The translations under genes and the position numbers were made by a program. Of a stretch of 64,000 bases of DNA, positions 11,940-23,869 are shown in pieces; position 1 is the stretch's first letter; each line of letters opens with the position of its first letter. The stretch is taken from NCBI GenBank assembly GCA_946800325.1, contig OX326961.1, forward strand, positions 10,704,655 through 10,768,654. Direction: 5' to 3'. The notes beneath the pieces are model-generated. The model did not search any database. It had not been told where the DNA came from and saw only the letters and a list, made by a program, of their open reading frames with translations. This DNA is from Luzula sylvatica (taxonomy: Eukaryota; Streptophyta; Magnoliopsida; Poales; Juncaceae).

Positions 11940-12155
11940 AACGATCAAATCCGAACCCATCAAGCTTCGATCTCAGCCACTACCTGAATCTTCGTCGCCT
12001 GCATCAGATGGAAAACCGAAGAAGAAGATTTGCTGTGCATGTCAGACACGAAATGGTTGAGAGACGAATCTAGTGTGGAGCACGGCGAATCGGCATGCGC
12101 CAAGTGGATCGAGGCACATAAACAGTGTCTCCAAGCCGAAGGGTTTAAAGTTTGA
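11940..12155 (+). pseudogene. COX17: COX17 copper-chaperone pseudogene
   Basis: COX17 is a small intermembrane-space protein that carries copper to cytochrome c oxidase assembly. Here GKPKKKICCAC is read in one frame. After a single-base deletion at the expected CPDTK codons, DTKWLRDE...EHGESACAKWIEAHKQC...EGFKV is read in another frame to a TGA at 12155. The copper-binding CC-A-C motif is present, but one cysteine of the twin CX9C motif (expected in 'DEC.VEHGE') is replaced by serine. The frameshift plus the lost structural cysteine make this a pseudogene. The N-terminal part (SEPIKLRSQPLPE) is low complexity, as in plant COX17. The parent gene is not in this window. Confidence 0.85.
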
Positions 12156-12590
12156 TTGTGAGAACATATTTTGCCTTTTTTTTTTTTAAAATATAGCATT
12201 TGTGTGTAATAAATTTCATAAACAGTGTGGAGCACGGCGAATGTTTGGATTTCAGGGGTAAAATTTTGAGAAATAGTTTTATGACTTTTATGTTAATGAA
12301 AGATGTTTAATTTTTAATTTTTTGGCTTTATAATTTTATAATTTTATTATGTGATTGAGAAAAACTTGTTAAAAAATATTTTATTTTGGGCATAAATTCA
12401 TGTGTTGATGGAAAACATCATTCCTATTTCAAGACAAAATACAGAGCTGAATTTTATAATGACAACCAAAGGAAAGGATAGTTTAATCTTTTTGTTTCAG
12501 TATAACTGAATGATCTGTTAATAATTACTATCACAAGTCATTCTTGTGAACTCCTTAAAATCAGACGAGTCTTTTCGTCGAACACCTTCC
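12156..12590. other. Upstream region of PPR copy C
   Basis: This AT-rich stretch between the COX17 pseudogene and the PPR start should contain the PPR promoter and leader. It includes a composite 26-bp piece at 12217..12242 copied from two parts of the COX17 sequence. No TATA box is called with confidence. Confidence 0.4.
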
Positions 12591-14734
12591 ATGCTTGAAA
12601 TCTACCATTTCCATTTCTCGCAAAAAACAGCAGACCCACAATCCTTCGCTTCCCTCTTAAACCATTCCACTTCCACCCGTTCTCTCTCCCTCGGTAGGGC
12701 AACGCATGCTCTCCTTCTAAAATCCCTTTCTCGCATACCTTCCTTTCTCTTCACTCATCTCGTCAATTTCTACTCAAAACTCGATCGACCCACTACAGCA
12801 TTCGCCGCATTACGCCTCCACCCGTCTCCTTGCGTTGTCTCATGGACCTCTCTCATCTCTGGTTGTTCTCTAAACAACCGGCCTTTCCTTGCTCTCGAAT
12901 TCTTCGTTTCTATGCTTTCTGGTTCTGTACGGCCTAATGATTTTACGTTACCCTCAGTTTTCCAAGCTGCCGGGGCCGTACCGTGTTACAATTTTGGGAA
13001 ACAAATTCATGGGTTTTCTTTGAAAACTGGACTTTTACCTCATGACTCGTTTGTGTCGTGTGCGGCCATGGATATGTACTACAAAACTGGGTTTAAATTG
13101 GACGGTTACAAGCTGTTCGATGAAATGCCAAACAGGAACGGAGTGTCTTGGAATGCAGTAATCACGAATTATGTGCAGGATGGTAGACTTGAAGATGCAA
13201 TTAATGGCTTTCTTGAACTTTTGAAATCAGGAGAGAAGCCTAATTCAGTGTCTCTTTGTGCATTTTTGAATGCTTGTGCTGGTTTCGTGTACTTGAGGCT
13301 CGGTTCTCAGCTTCATGGATTTATGACCCGTTTTGGACTCGAATCCAGTGTTTTGGTCGGGAACACACTCGTGGATTTCTATGGCAAGTGCCATGAAGCA
13401 ACTTACGCAAAGAAGGTGTTCGATGAAATGCCCATAAAGAACAGTGTCTCATGGAGCACCATCATCGCTGCTTTAACACAAAACGGGTATGAAGAAGAGG
13501 CATTAAATATATATTTACAGTCTCAAAGAGAAGGATTCGAACCAAGTGATTACATGATTTCAAGCATCCTCACAGCCTGTACAGATCTATCAAGACTCGA
13601 TCTTGGCCGCTCAATCCACTCCATATCAATTAAATCACGTGTCGACTCCAACATATACGTCTCGAGCACACTCGTACACATGTATGGTAAATGCGGAATC
13701 ATTTCAGACGCACAACAAATGTTCGATGAAATGCCTGAACGAAATCTTTTCTCATATAACGCTATACTAGGTGCATACTCACACTATGGAGATGCTCCAA
13801 GAACTCTTTTCATATTCAACTCGATGTTACGAACCCCTGATATCGTACCAAACTACGTCACTTTAGTCTCTGTCTTAACCGCGTGTAGCAGAGCCGGGTT
13901 GACCAAACTAGGGTTAGGTTTTTTCCAAACCATGAAAGAAAAATGGGGAATCGAGCCTCGTGTCGAGCACTGCACGTGCATTGTCGATTCGTTGGGTCGA
14001 GCTGGGAAGGTGGAACAAGCTTATGAGATGATAAAAGGAATGAATATTAAACCTTCTGTATCAATTTGGGGTGCACTTTTGGGTGCGTGTAAAATGCATG
14101 GCAATTTGGAGTTGGGTGAAATTGCTGCGACAAAACTTTACGAAATTGACCCTCGTGATTTGGGTAATCGCATTTTGGTTTCGAATATGTTCGCTTCCAC
14201 GGGCCGGTGAGTAATTTCTTGATTATTAAATATATCCTCTAAATATTATTTTTCTAATTATATTTTTATAAACTTTTAATTAGATGGGTTGAAGCAACGG
14301 AAGCGAGAAAGGAGATGAAGAAAGACTCGGGCTATAGTTGGATTTCTTGGAAAAACAAAATCCATGTTTTTCAAGCAAAGGATAAATCCCATCCAATGAG
14401 TGCCCAAATCCAGGAAACGCTTTCCCGGTTAAGACGAGAGATGGAAATGGCGGGGTATAAACCCGATACGCGATTATGCCTTTTTGATTTAGAAGAGGAG
14501 GAGAAGGAGAGTGAAGTTTTGCAACATAGCGAGAAATTAGCTCTTGCATTTGGGCTTATTTGTATACCTAAAGGGATACTGATTGGGATTAGTAAGAATC
14601 TTAGGGTTTGTGGGGATTGTCATAACGCGATTAAGTTCGTATCGGGTATTTTTGGTAGGGAGATTATTGTTAGGGATAATAATCGATTTCATCGTTTTAG
14701 CGATTTCGAATGCTCTTGTGGAGATTATTGGTGA
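12591..14734 (+). CDS. MEF11: PPR-DYW RNA-editing factor, copy C (full length; MEF11/LOI1-like)
   Basis: The coding segments are 12591..14206 and 14284..14734, giving 688 residues. A 77-bp intron (GTGAGTAA donor, TTAATTAG acceptor) splits an Arg codon. The ATG at 12591 (MLEIYHFHF) is chosen because it is the first ATG. The frame extends 15 codons upstream without one. The protein has PLS-type PPR repeats over residues ~50-500, E motifs (IWGALLGACKMHG), then a DYW deaminase. Its HxE zinc site is at residues 620-622, CGDC at 648-651, and DYW at 686-688. From memory it is close in length and order to Arabidopsis MEF11/LOI1 (684 residues), a mitochondrial editing factor; orthology is an inference. 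Compared with copy A it carries unusual changes: Tyr to Cys in EHYTCIVD, and Pro to Leu plus Arg to Gly in the usually conserved [14 protein letters not shown] block. Confidence 0.92.
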
Positions 14735-16516
14735 TTTTTTTTGGTGTGTATATTTGATATTCTTGTTTGATTTATAGGTAAATTAGTTAGTTATAGATAC
14801 TTTGAAAAGTTGGAATAACAAAAAGAATAAGGGCACACAACCCTATATAGCTTGGTGGACCACAATAAGAATAAAGGCCGAATAATTATACTCTTAGCAC
14901 AATTTTAGATTCTTGGACAAAAAAATTTAGTTATTTCAAAATTTCAAAATTGTTTGGGTCAAATTGGATTCGTATCTAATGATAAATTGCTTTTAGGGCC
15001 TTCAAAGAAAGAAAACAGAAGAAGACTCAAACTTGAGAATTTTCATTTGTTACCGGTCTAAGTATTTATGCTACACCAACCAGCCTTTTTCAAAACATTT
15101 TTAATACATAAAATGAATCCAAAATTTCATATTTGTCCTTCCCAAAATAAAAATATCATATTTACCCTATATATTTTTCAAAATTATTAATTCCAAATTT
15201 ATCATGGTTTAATTTTGCAAATCTAACTAAACTATTAGGATGTTAATTCGTGAGAATTTAGATTTTTCTTTTTCTAGAAGGGTAAATATGATTTTTTTTT
15301 TATACGTAAATTTGTTAATCAATCCCTAATAATATATATTACATCAAAATATAACCTCTGCATTAGGTATTGACGCATGTTTTTCCAGGTAGAAATATGT
15401 GAGAAGTAAAATAATATTACTAAAGTATATCAGTGCATATGGTAAGAAATGTCCAGTGTTGGACATGAAGCTGTGGGTTTTAATCTGCATGAGAGAATTT
15501 TTTTTTTGCCCAAAACAAAATTGGACTTGAAAGTAAACATCCGACACTGTCGTTATAAGTGTTGGCTAATCACACTAGGTTTGGAATTTTTTTTTTTTTT
15601 TGGACCGAGAGTTTAATATGTCCAGTTTTGTGTATTTAGTTTCATGGAACTAATAACTGTAAATGAATATTTTTTCTGAGTTAGTATTCATTTATTTTCT
15701 TGATTTTTTCGATGGAATTTATGCATGTAAATGTGAAGTTAATTAACTGATCTATCAAATATCAATTTGTTGGTTGTATGCATAAAATAAATACAAATAT
15801 TTGTATTGAACTTGTCTTTAATGATGAAACTTTCATTTTTAATAATTTTCAAGAATGATTTTTTCATATATGTTGTGTTTGCATGCGTGCATACGTGTGA
15901 AAAATAAAAAATGACTTAATACAATCTTAACAAATATGCATGACAAGAAAAACAATATAAAATTGTTCACCACCAGTCAAAATCTCTTTTAAATGTGTGT
16001 CGATATTATGTGTTTTCGGCTTACCATTTGTTTTGTAAAGCCGATCAAAAGAATTGAATATACGTTAAAATCTGAATTAATTTCTTATTCATTTTCTACG
16101 ATGACAATAATACTTTGTTATATTGGATTACTCATTCTTCTCTAAATGTATCTCAATCTTTTCTTTGTAAAAAAACTCACGTTTTCATTTCAATTATTAG
16201 TACATAAAGGAGAAATTAATCACCGATTCCCTTCCGAAGTTGTTTTTTGGTAAACATAAAGTGGGACCTTCATATTATTATTTTCATTAATTTGTGATAG
16301 GTAAAAGGTTGTGTTCTATTTCACTATGCAAAATAATGAAATGATTGAAGATTAGATTGCCTTCTAAGTTTTATGCAAAAAAAAAAAAAAAAAAAAAAAT
16401 ATATATATTGCCTTCTGAGTTATAATGGTGTAAACATTAACCGCAAGACCAGAACCGACCATAATAAAATTTCCTAAAATTTATTCTTCAATATATTTCC
16501 AATTAGAAAAAAATTC
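14735..16516. other. Spacer between PPR copy C and RUB1
   Basis: The first ~150 bases are the PPR 3' flank, shared in part with copy A. The rest is AT-rich, with homopolymer runs that include about 23 A at 16377..16399. No gene is seen. Confidence 0.5.
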
Positions 16517-16524
16517 TATAAATA
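16517..16524 (+). promoter_or_regulatory. Probable TATA box of RUB1
   Basis: TATAAATA lies 85 bases before the RUB1 start codon, followed by a purine-rich leader. The spacing fits a short plant 5' UTR. Confidence 0.6.
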
Positions 16525-16593
16525 AATTCGAGAGGCACGCAAGTAAGAAGAAAGAACATTCTTTTCTTTGCTTTTACTAGAGAGAGAAATTAA

Positions 16594-17345
<752 letters not shown>

Positions 17346-18534
17346 TCCATTTTTATATTTGCTCGAAGTATAATAATAATATATAAAACTGGTATTTTTG
17401 ATATTTCGAGTATGAAAATGAATTGTCGTGTTGTGATTTTGTGACTATTGTTCGACTGTGGTTGGTTGTATTTTCTGGAATTGATTTAAAGTAATATGGC
17501 TGTTCCGTTTCACTTTATAATGTTTGGTTTCGTTTAACTTCATTTTTATGGTTTTCATGTTTTTCTTATTTGTGTATCGTAACCGATTTTGCGATGTGAT
17601 TATTTTTTTCCATGTTAATGCTACAAATCCTTTTTACATGAAATATGCAAATAAAAAGCACGAAAAAAATGAAGTTACGCAATTATGATTCTTGCCATCT
17701 TCGTTCAAAATGGACCGTATTGGCCAATAATGTTATCAGGTTATCAAACTTATTATTTCAATCGTTTAGCTCGGAACTTGCTCATGATTTAATTGTTTCT
17801 CTCATGTAAATTTCTGATACTGGTATTAATTAGATTGTTGGCCTATAAATTTCAACGCAATTATTTACGCAAATTTCAACACAATTATTTACGCAAATTT
17901 CAACACAATTTGTAACCCATATTTTTATTCTACTTGTTATGCCGAACAAGCATGGAATAAAATGGATTAGTGGACTATTCTCTATTCCACACCTCGACGA
18001 ACGGCTTGTGTGCAAACTAGGTTTAATCGACGAATATTTATGTACGTGTATTTTTTTCTAGCTATCGAGATTCGAGAGGATGCGTTTTTTTCTAATCTTA
18101 TTACAATCTAGAAGTAGTAATACCAAATTTAGATCTTGAAATAGTATAGTAAATTTATGCTTAGTTTTACCAAAAAGTCTTTCGTAATTTTGAGCTGATA
18201 ATTTAAATTTTTTGTTTGAAGACCAGTTTATTCCATGCTAGTTTCCTACTAATTTTAATTTTTTGGAGTGAGAAAGTTCAAGTTTCCTACTAGTTTTGTT
18301 AAAACCATACACATGTTCTAATGGATTTTTGGCAACAAGGTTTATTGTATAGACGTATGGTATATTAACAAGCCATACATGACTTACATTGACAAGCACC
18401 AACAAGGTATTTACAAAATATATGACTTAAACCATATATTCTTCTACCTTCTGATTTGGTGCTATTATTAATGGAACATACATATAATTGCATCAAATTT
18501 TAAAAAAATAATACTTTTAGATGAATACATTCAA
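17346..18534. other. RUB1 3' flank and spacer
   Basis: No gene is seen. The first ~250 bases are probably the RUB1 3' UTR, with AATAATAAT-type A/T-rich polyadenylation sequence. A short 24-bp tandem repeat lies at 17847..17910. Confidence 0.5.
17847..17910. repeat. 24-bp tandem repeat, about 2.7 units
   Basis: The unit starts AAATTTCAACACAATT and ends ATTTACGC. Unit 1 differs from unit 2 by one base, and the third copy is partial. Confidence 0.85.
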
Positions 18535-19693
18535 CTAGTACTGTGCAAGGCTGGAACGGGCAAATGATTCGTCGATGAAATAGACAGGACGATGGAACCT
18601 GCAAGAAGAACAACTCGTCGAGAGAAACGAAGAAGTTTTATACCTGTCCTCACCACCCATCATAGGCATTGCTACTCCTTTCTTCACAGGACTGACATAG
18701 TTGGGCCGGTACGTCTGGCCGAGAATTCCCTCCACATTTTCGGTTAAATTCGAAAATCTAAATTGTGTCTCTAGATGCGCAAATGCATCCCCTTCGGGAA
18801 TTTTGTAACCATGCTTCTTATCTTCTTCCTTCGTTATCGGAACTATTTTCACATCGATCTCAATTAGCCCGTTTAAAACAATAATTTTCACGCTGTTGTA
18901 TTCTCGGGTTCTCTCTATCACCACACCATTCTGTTAGAAAAGCAAAATTAAGATTACAAAGATAATATAACTAGTATTTCATTCTTATATCACCTTGTTT
19001 TCTCTCCATTCTGCATCTCCATCTTTAGGAACATCGATATCTTTCCCGTTCCATTGAAGGGCAATTGCGTCGAAACGCTCGTCCCACTTGGCCACCTTCT
19101 TAGCAGCAACTACTAACGTGTGGGATTCGAACATGATTGCTAACGCTTGCACCCATGTGAAATCTCTTTTTCGCCCTTCCGGTCTAGCTCCTATAAAATG
19201 AACATTGATTTGGAACAAGTCGTCAGACACGAGAGCAAAATCACCTCCCCGAGCCCCGTGAAAGTAGAACATAATCCCGTCACCCCCAACAAAACGCGGG
19301 TCGTAACAAACGGACCCGTATCCATTACAGTTCGGAATACGTCCTGCATATTTTGACAACATAAATATCTTATCAAACACAAATTAAAATTGAAGACTTA
19401 CTTTTACATGTCGTCTCACACAAACTACTGCAGTCGGCGAAGCAGCCCTTCGCATTTATTTTGTCGAGGGGTGGTTTGCGGAGGGGACATTCGGGAGGGC
19501 ACTGAATCCTGTTGAAGTGACACTTTCCCCTGGCCAGGCAAAAGAACTGCTCTTGACCTGTTCCATTGACGGGATTTAACGGCAGATAGTGAGTGGAGGC
19601 TGGGTCCAAGTATCCTTTCGGGTATGTTTTTGCGGCTTTGGAAACCCCCACGAACACCGTGCACAAAATCATAACTATCATTGTAGTAGCCAT
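18535..19693 (-). CDS. Root cap / late-embryogenesis family secreted protein
   Basis: Three minus-strand exons, 19402..19693, 18994..19343 and 18535..18930, join to 345 codons plus... a stop within 346 triplets. All borders are GT-AG (GTAAGT, GTGATA donors). The start ATG at 19693 opens a hydrophobic signal peptide (MATTMIVMILCTVFVGV). Next is a cysteine-rich block with the CHFNRIQCPPECP pattern. A middle domain (YDPRFVGGDGIMFYFHG) is followed by the C-terminal root-cap motif ILGQTYRPNYVSPVKKGVAM. This matches the plant Root_cap domain family, whose members are secreted or wall-associated and whose biochemical role is unknown. The summed exon length divides exactly by three and the frame is open throughout, so the gene looks intact. 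The C-terminal tail (SCSSCRFHRP...SLAQY) is less conserved. Confidence 0.88.
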
Positions 19694-19730
19694 TTTGTTG
19701 TTTCTTCGATTCGTTCGCTACGAGCATACG

Positions 19731-19738
19731 TATATATA
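19731..19738 (-). promoter_or_regulatory. Possible TATA box of the root-cap gene
   Basis: TATATATA lies 38-45 bases upstream of the ATG on the minus strand. If it is used, the leader would be only about 10 nt long, so an upstream element could be the true promoter. Confidence 0.35.
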
Positions 19739-19984
19739 TTCGTAATGCGTGTGAGTTTTGAATTGTGAGTGAAGTAGAAGGAAATTGAATAGAAGAATTC
19801 GGATGAAAGTTAACATTCTGGGAACAGCTCATCATTTCAAGTGGTAATAAGCTAAATATTATTAACTTGGTCATATAATTTTATTTTCTTGAAGACTTGA
19901 TGAGAAATTATTATGCTTAGAGTCGTTAGTTGTATCCTGTTATGAAGAGATTGAGTTAGCTAATTAGGTCAACTATAAGGTTGT

Positions 19985-20935
19985 AAGAGTACATAAAATA
20001 AGCCACCTCCTCAATTTGTGGATTTTAATGTCAACTGAGTTCCGTTAGATTTCAGAAAATTACACATGCTCACTTAAAGAAATTTAAAGAGACACATTGT
20101 TCGATAATGTCAAAAACTTAAAAAAGGCACAATGTTCCATTAGTGCTCACGATGACCATATGATCTAATCTAATCATCCATTAGTGCTAAATTAAAGTTC
20201 TGATGAAATATATGCTGATTGCAAACCCGAAATATATGTCGAACTAGAAACTTTTTCTCGGGAATTACTTTGTCATGATTAAGTTCTGTTAGTATTTCTT
20301 AATTGTAGAAATCAAATTATATTTTGCATCTAATAAATCACTTGTTATTGTTAGATCATGCTTAAAACTAAAAGATTTTTTACTCATGTGGAATTAATGA
20401 AGAGAAAAATGCAAAATTAATGATATCTTGTTGTTAGGAGTGCCGTTTCGCATTTTCGAACCCTACATAAATATAGGTCGAGGAGGTAAGGTGAAAACAA
20501 ATATGAAATTATTAAGATATTGGAAAAAATCTAATTTCACAAATTTTATGTGCACGAAAAAGAATATTATTTTCCTTGAGTTTAATTATTAACAACTTGA
20601 GTTCAAATGTCGCAAGTGCTTCCACCTCTTTTGTCGTTCGACAACAATTCAGACTCCTCACTGTCCCCAAATTCAGAACATTATCAGATTCAACCAAGCG
20701 GGGCAGCGATTGTAGGGGAGCATGATCTTCTTTATCTGATAAAGGTATCCCTCCCTTAATTGCTAATTTCAATTTCAATCTTAGTAATAAGCCAAAAATT
20801 GTATCCTCATCTACTAATAATATTTCTTTTCTTACTATTGCATTATTCAAGGAGCATAGGATCTACCAAGGGGCCAAGCATGCGGTCGAGAGGAGTCGCT
20901 TGTATCGTCTTTTTATCTCTCTTGTTTCTCTCCTT
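19985..20935. repeat. Dispersed repeat family, member 1
   Basis: Parts of this segment recur elsewhere in the window. Bases ~19990-20180 resemble 22135-22370 (CACCTCC...AATTTGTGGATTTTAATGT, GTTAGATTTCAGAAAAT). Bases ~20205-20620 resemble 44165-44630 (TTTTGTCATGATTA, GAGTTCAAATGT). The end (AAGGAGCATAGGATCTAC...) resembles 22640-22684. No coding domain is recognised. It starts ~290 bp upstream of the root-cap gene. Confidence 0.65.
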
Positions 20936-21249
20936 GTTTGTCATATTTTTCTTATTAGGACTACGCCATTGTATTTGTGTTCATAAACTTATTTTTATAT
21001 TTTTTGAATGTTTGCGGTATTGGGAACCCGCAAAATGTAATGTGATAACAAATTCTATTTGTTTCTCTTTTTGTAATATTTTTTTTTTGTCGAGAATCTA
21101 AATGGGAATCAGCTACTTTGTTTGATATTTCTCGTATGAGTTCTCAATTCAACATTCTTTCTCTTTACATTTCTCTCTAAACGACACTCTCCTTCCTAAA
21201 AACGGTTTCTCGTTCCTTCTCGTGAAGGAATATGATCCCAATGACCCCA

Positions 21250-21690
21250 ATATCGAAAACTTGTTCATAGATGAATTCTTCTCGATTCATGCAAACGGCC
21301 AACCTCACTATTTCTTGCGTGCTAGTTGGCGATTTTAATCTCTTAAGATCCATTCAAGACTCTACTTATACTTCTTCCTCTATAGATATCAATCAAGATA
21401 TCCTCTTCAATAGAATAATTGCCAAAAATTCCTCTAATTGGCAATGTTTTCACTTGGTCCAACAAAAAAGAGATTTCGACCTTGTCCGAACTTGATCGGG
21501 TTCTTATGTCTGATCATTTCACTTCTTTTCTTCCACAAACTTCTCTTTGTGACTAACCTTGCACCACCTCCGATCATTCATGATTTAAGATGCTTGGTCT
21601 CAAAAAACAGCCTTTACGGTTTGAAATTTTTTGGCTCAAATACGACAAATTAACCGATAAAATTCAAGATGGTTGGTCTCAAAATAAGGA
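21250..21690 (+). pseudogene. LINE endonuclease-domain remnant
   Basis: Translated across frames, this resembles the apurinic-endonuclease domain of plant L1-type LINEs. It shows VGDFNLLRSIQD, then TWSNKKEISTLSELDRVLMS, then QPLRFEIFWLKY, in the order known for the family. Frame changes and stops interrupt it, and neither the N-terminus nor the reverse transcriptase follows. It is a decayed fragment, unrelated in coverage to the 3'-end LINE piece near 7 kb. Confidence 0.75.
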
Positions 21691-21697
21691 AGTTATG

Positions 21698-21865
21698 TGT
21701 AACAAATTGTAATGATTGTATAAAATTACATTCTGGATAATTAGCTAGTGGGTAGGTAGGATTAGTTAACGGGTCTTCACTATAAATAGGCCCCTTGTAA
21801 TTGTAATTAATCATCGAATACAAATCATTATTCTATTTAGAAAAGAGTCTTTAAATTCTTACACA
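21698..21865 (+). mobile_element. Possible short solo LTR
   Basis: This ~168-bp block starts TGTAAC and ends TTACACA. It contains CTATAAATAGG in mid-position and interrupts the LINE remnant. These features suggest a small LTR, but no target-site duplication is visible and no second copy is in the window. Confidence 0.3.
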
Positions 21866-22124
21866 AAACGCCATGCCCATCTCCCCTTGCTCTATCTTCT
21901 CTAATCTAAATAACATAAAATGCCCTCTTATGTCTTGGTTATCAAATAATTTTTCATAATGTCAATTCCAAACTCACTCTTGCTAAGGAACTTATTAGAG
22001 CTCTTGAAAAAGCTTTTGGAGTAGATAGATCTATATAAACTTTGGCATACGAATTAGCCAATATCTTAGGAACAAAGTGAACAACAAAAACACATCTTAA
22101 TAAGAAGTGTTCCCTCTTATGAAG

Positions 22125-22684
22125 ATAGGTAGCACGAGTGTATAAAATAAGTCACCTCCCCAATTCGTGGATTTTAATGTGAAATGAGTGTTCATTTTAT
22201 TTATTTATTTATTTTTGTCAACTACATGCCGTTAGATTTCAGAAAATCACACATGCTAATTTAAATAAAAAGATACATTGATCAATAATGTCAAAAACTT
22301 CGAAAAAACACAATGTTTCATTAGTGTTCACAATGATGATAGATCTAATCATCATTAGGTCAGGGTTACAACAGAAGTGTACAATATGTTATCTAATTCC
22401 TTCTTATTGGAAAAAAAACGAATAAATGGAGAAGGTTCGATGATCCTGCATTTATTAATATCAATAAAACTCGAATTAATAATTTTTCATAATATATGAT
22501 TTTTTGTGTCTCACGAGTAAATGGAGAAGGCCACGAGTTCATTCACGAGAAACAAGAGAGATAAATAACTATAATATCAAAACATTAAATGTGCACAAAC
22601 TTTAATGATGTGTCAAATTTTAACGATGTACACAAATTTTAAGGAGCATAAGATCTACTAGATTTGTGTTTTTTTATGTCTCTT
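22125..22684. repeat. Dispersed repeat family, member 2 (interrupted by the gypsy element)
   Basis: This is a diverged copy of 19985..20180 plus the terminal AAGGAGCATAAGATCTACT block of member 1. The gypsy element is inserted at 22684, and the repeat resumes at 36253 (CTCTTGTTTCTCTTGTTT), which aligns with 20918..20942 of member 1. Confidence 0.6.
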
Positions 22685-23182
22685 TGTCATGATAATTAAT
22701 TATCTTGCAACAATTTCGTTAATTTTGTGTAATTTTTCTGGGATTTTAAAAGAAAGAAGAGATTTGGGGAAGAAGAGATATAGATAAGAGAAATAGAAGA
22801 GATAGTAGAATTTGTCACAAATCGTATATGACTAATTATTACAACTCCGGCCTTTATACTCGGCCTCAATTACCATAACCAATAACACAGTAATCAAATA
22901 AACATGCTATTAATAAGAAATGCAAATAACCCTCACGTAACTAAATCTCTCCCATAATCTCCATTGCGACTTCACTGGAGACTCCATTACAGGCCCTTCC
23001 ACTGCCATCACTCTTCTTCTTCAATAGCCCACAATCAATCTCGGCCCATCTCACATTATTCTTTTTCTTTCGGCCTTTACCCACTAGCATCCTCAATCTC
23101 CTGAGGGACTCGACCCCTTTCTTTCCCTCCTTCATCTTCATCAATTTCAATTCTCTCTTCTCACCGACAACCAATCCTGACA
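22685..23182 (-). repeat. Gypsy 3' LTR
   Basis: 498 bp with the same boundaries as the 5' LTR. The polyprotein frame enters this LTR and continues for about 80 codons to a stop at 22941. Confidence 0.95.
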
Positions 23183-23241
23183 ATACCCCTTCCTCAAAAT
23201 CGTCCTTGTCCTCAAGGACGAGATCTGGGAACCGATCTCTC
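22941..23241 (-). pseudogene. C-terminal part of the gypsy polyprotein, overlapping the 3' LTR
   Basis: This continues the gypsy frame after the nested element (DRFPDLVLEDKDDFEEG). It crosses the LTR border at 23182/23183 without a stop and ends in MEIMGEI at 22941. The last ~80 residues are therefore encoded by the LTR. They are basic and rich in Lys/Arg (KMKEGKKG, GKGRKKKNN). Confidence 0.8.
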
Positions 23242-23869
23242 TGTAGGGTTACGCACACGATTATCATAGTGTGCAGCGGAAATTAGTTCACGTGCGTAAC
23301 CTAATTCTACCGGGATCACGCCCTAAAACCACCGAAAAAGGAAGAGTTTCGGAGAATTACCTCGTACAAGTTAGTACGTGTCGATTATTTCTCCAAATCC
23401 GTGAACCTTCTCCAAGAATCGCTCGTGCAATCCCTCTACTCGTGTCCACCTCGATTTCGTCCGATCGGAAATCGCCAACGCCGTTCTAGTCGCCGTCACG
23501 ATTAAATCTCTCAAGATCCTTGCTCGAATCTCCCTCTAAATCTCTCAGATCTAATCTGAATTCTGTGGAAGAAGAAGAAGAGAAACGACGGCTCAAAACC
23601 CTAGAAAACTTAGGTCAAATTCCGGAATCAGAACTTTATATATATAGGAAACATGTCAGTTCGAACGCACTTAACATAGTTCGTTCGAACGAACCCAGTT
23701 CGTTCGAACGCACCTAAATGTTCGTTCGAACGAACCTACTTCTGTTTATCACGAATAAGTCCGTTCGAACGCACTGATATAGTTAGTTCGAACTAACCTT
23801 ATTCTGACTGCAGAATTGCCTATTTATATAAATTCTTCCAAGTTAATTCTTAAGCCATATTTTCTTTCA
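23242..23869 (-). repeat. Copia 3' LTR
   Basis: 628 bp, identical in length to the 5' LTR with one noticed substitution. TATA-like sequences on the minus strand lie at 23823..23830 and 23635..23646, with the TTCGAA palindromes between them (23658..23797). Confidence 0.95.

Noticed and set aside
12546..12590. Upstream extension of the PPR copy C frame to a GTG
   Set aside because: Nuclear plant genes start at ATG. The first in-frame ATG is at 12591 and gives the family's usual length.
20512..21110. Open frames of 112-113 residues on both strands
   Set aside because: No domain, and they overlap a diverged repeat whose other copies have the frame broken.
23271..23717. Two open frames repeated identically at 30500..30946
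   Set aside because: They lie in the copia LTRs on the antisense strand and are duplicated only because the LTRs are.
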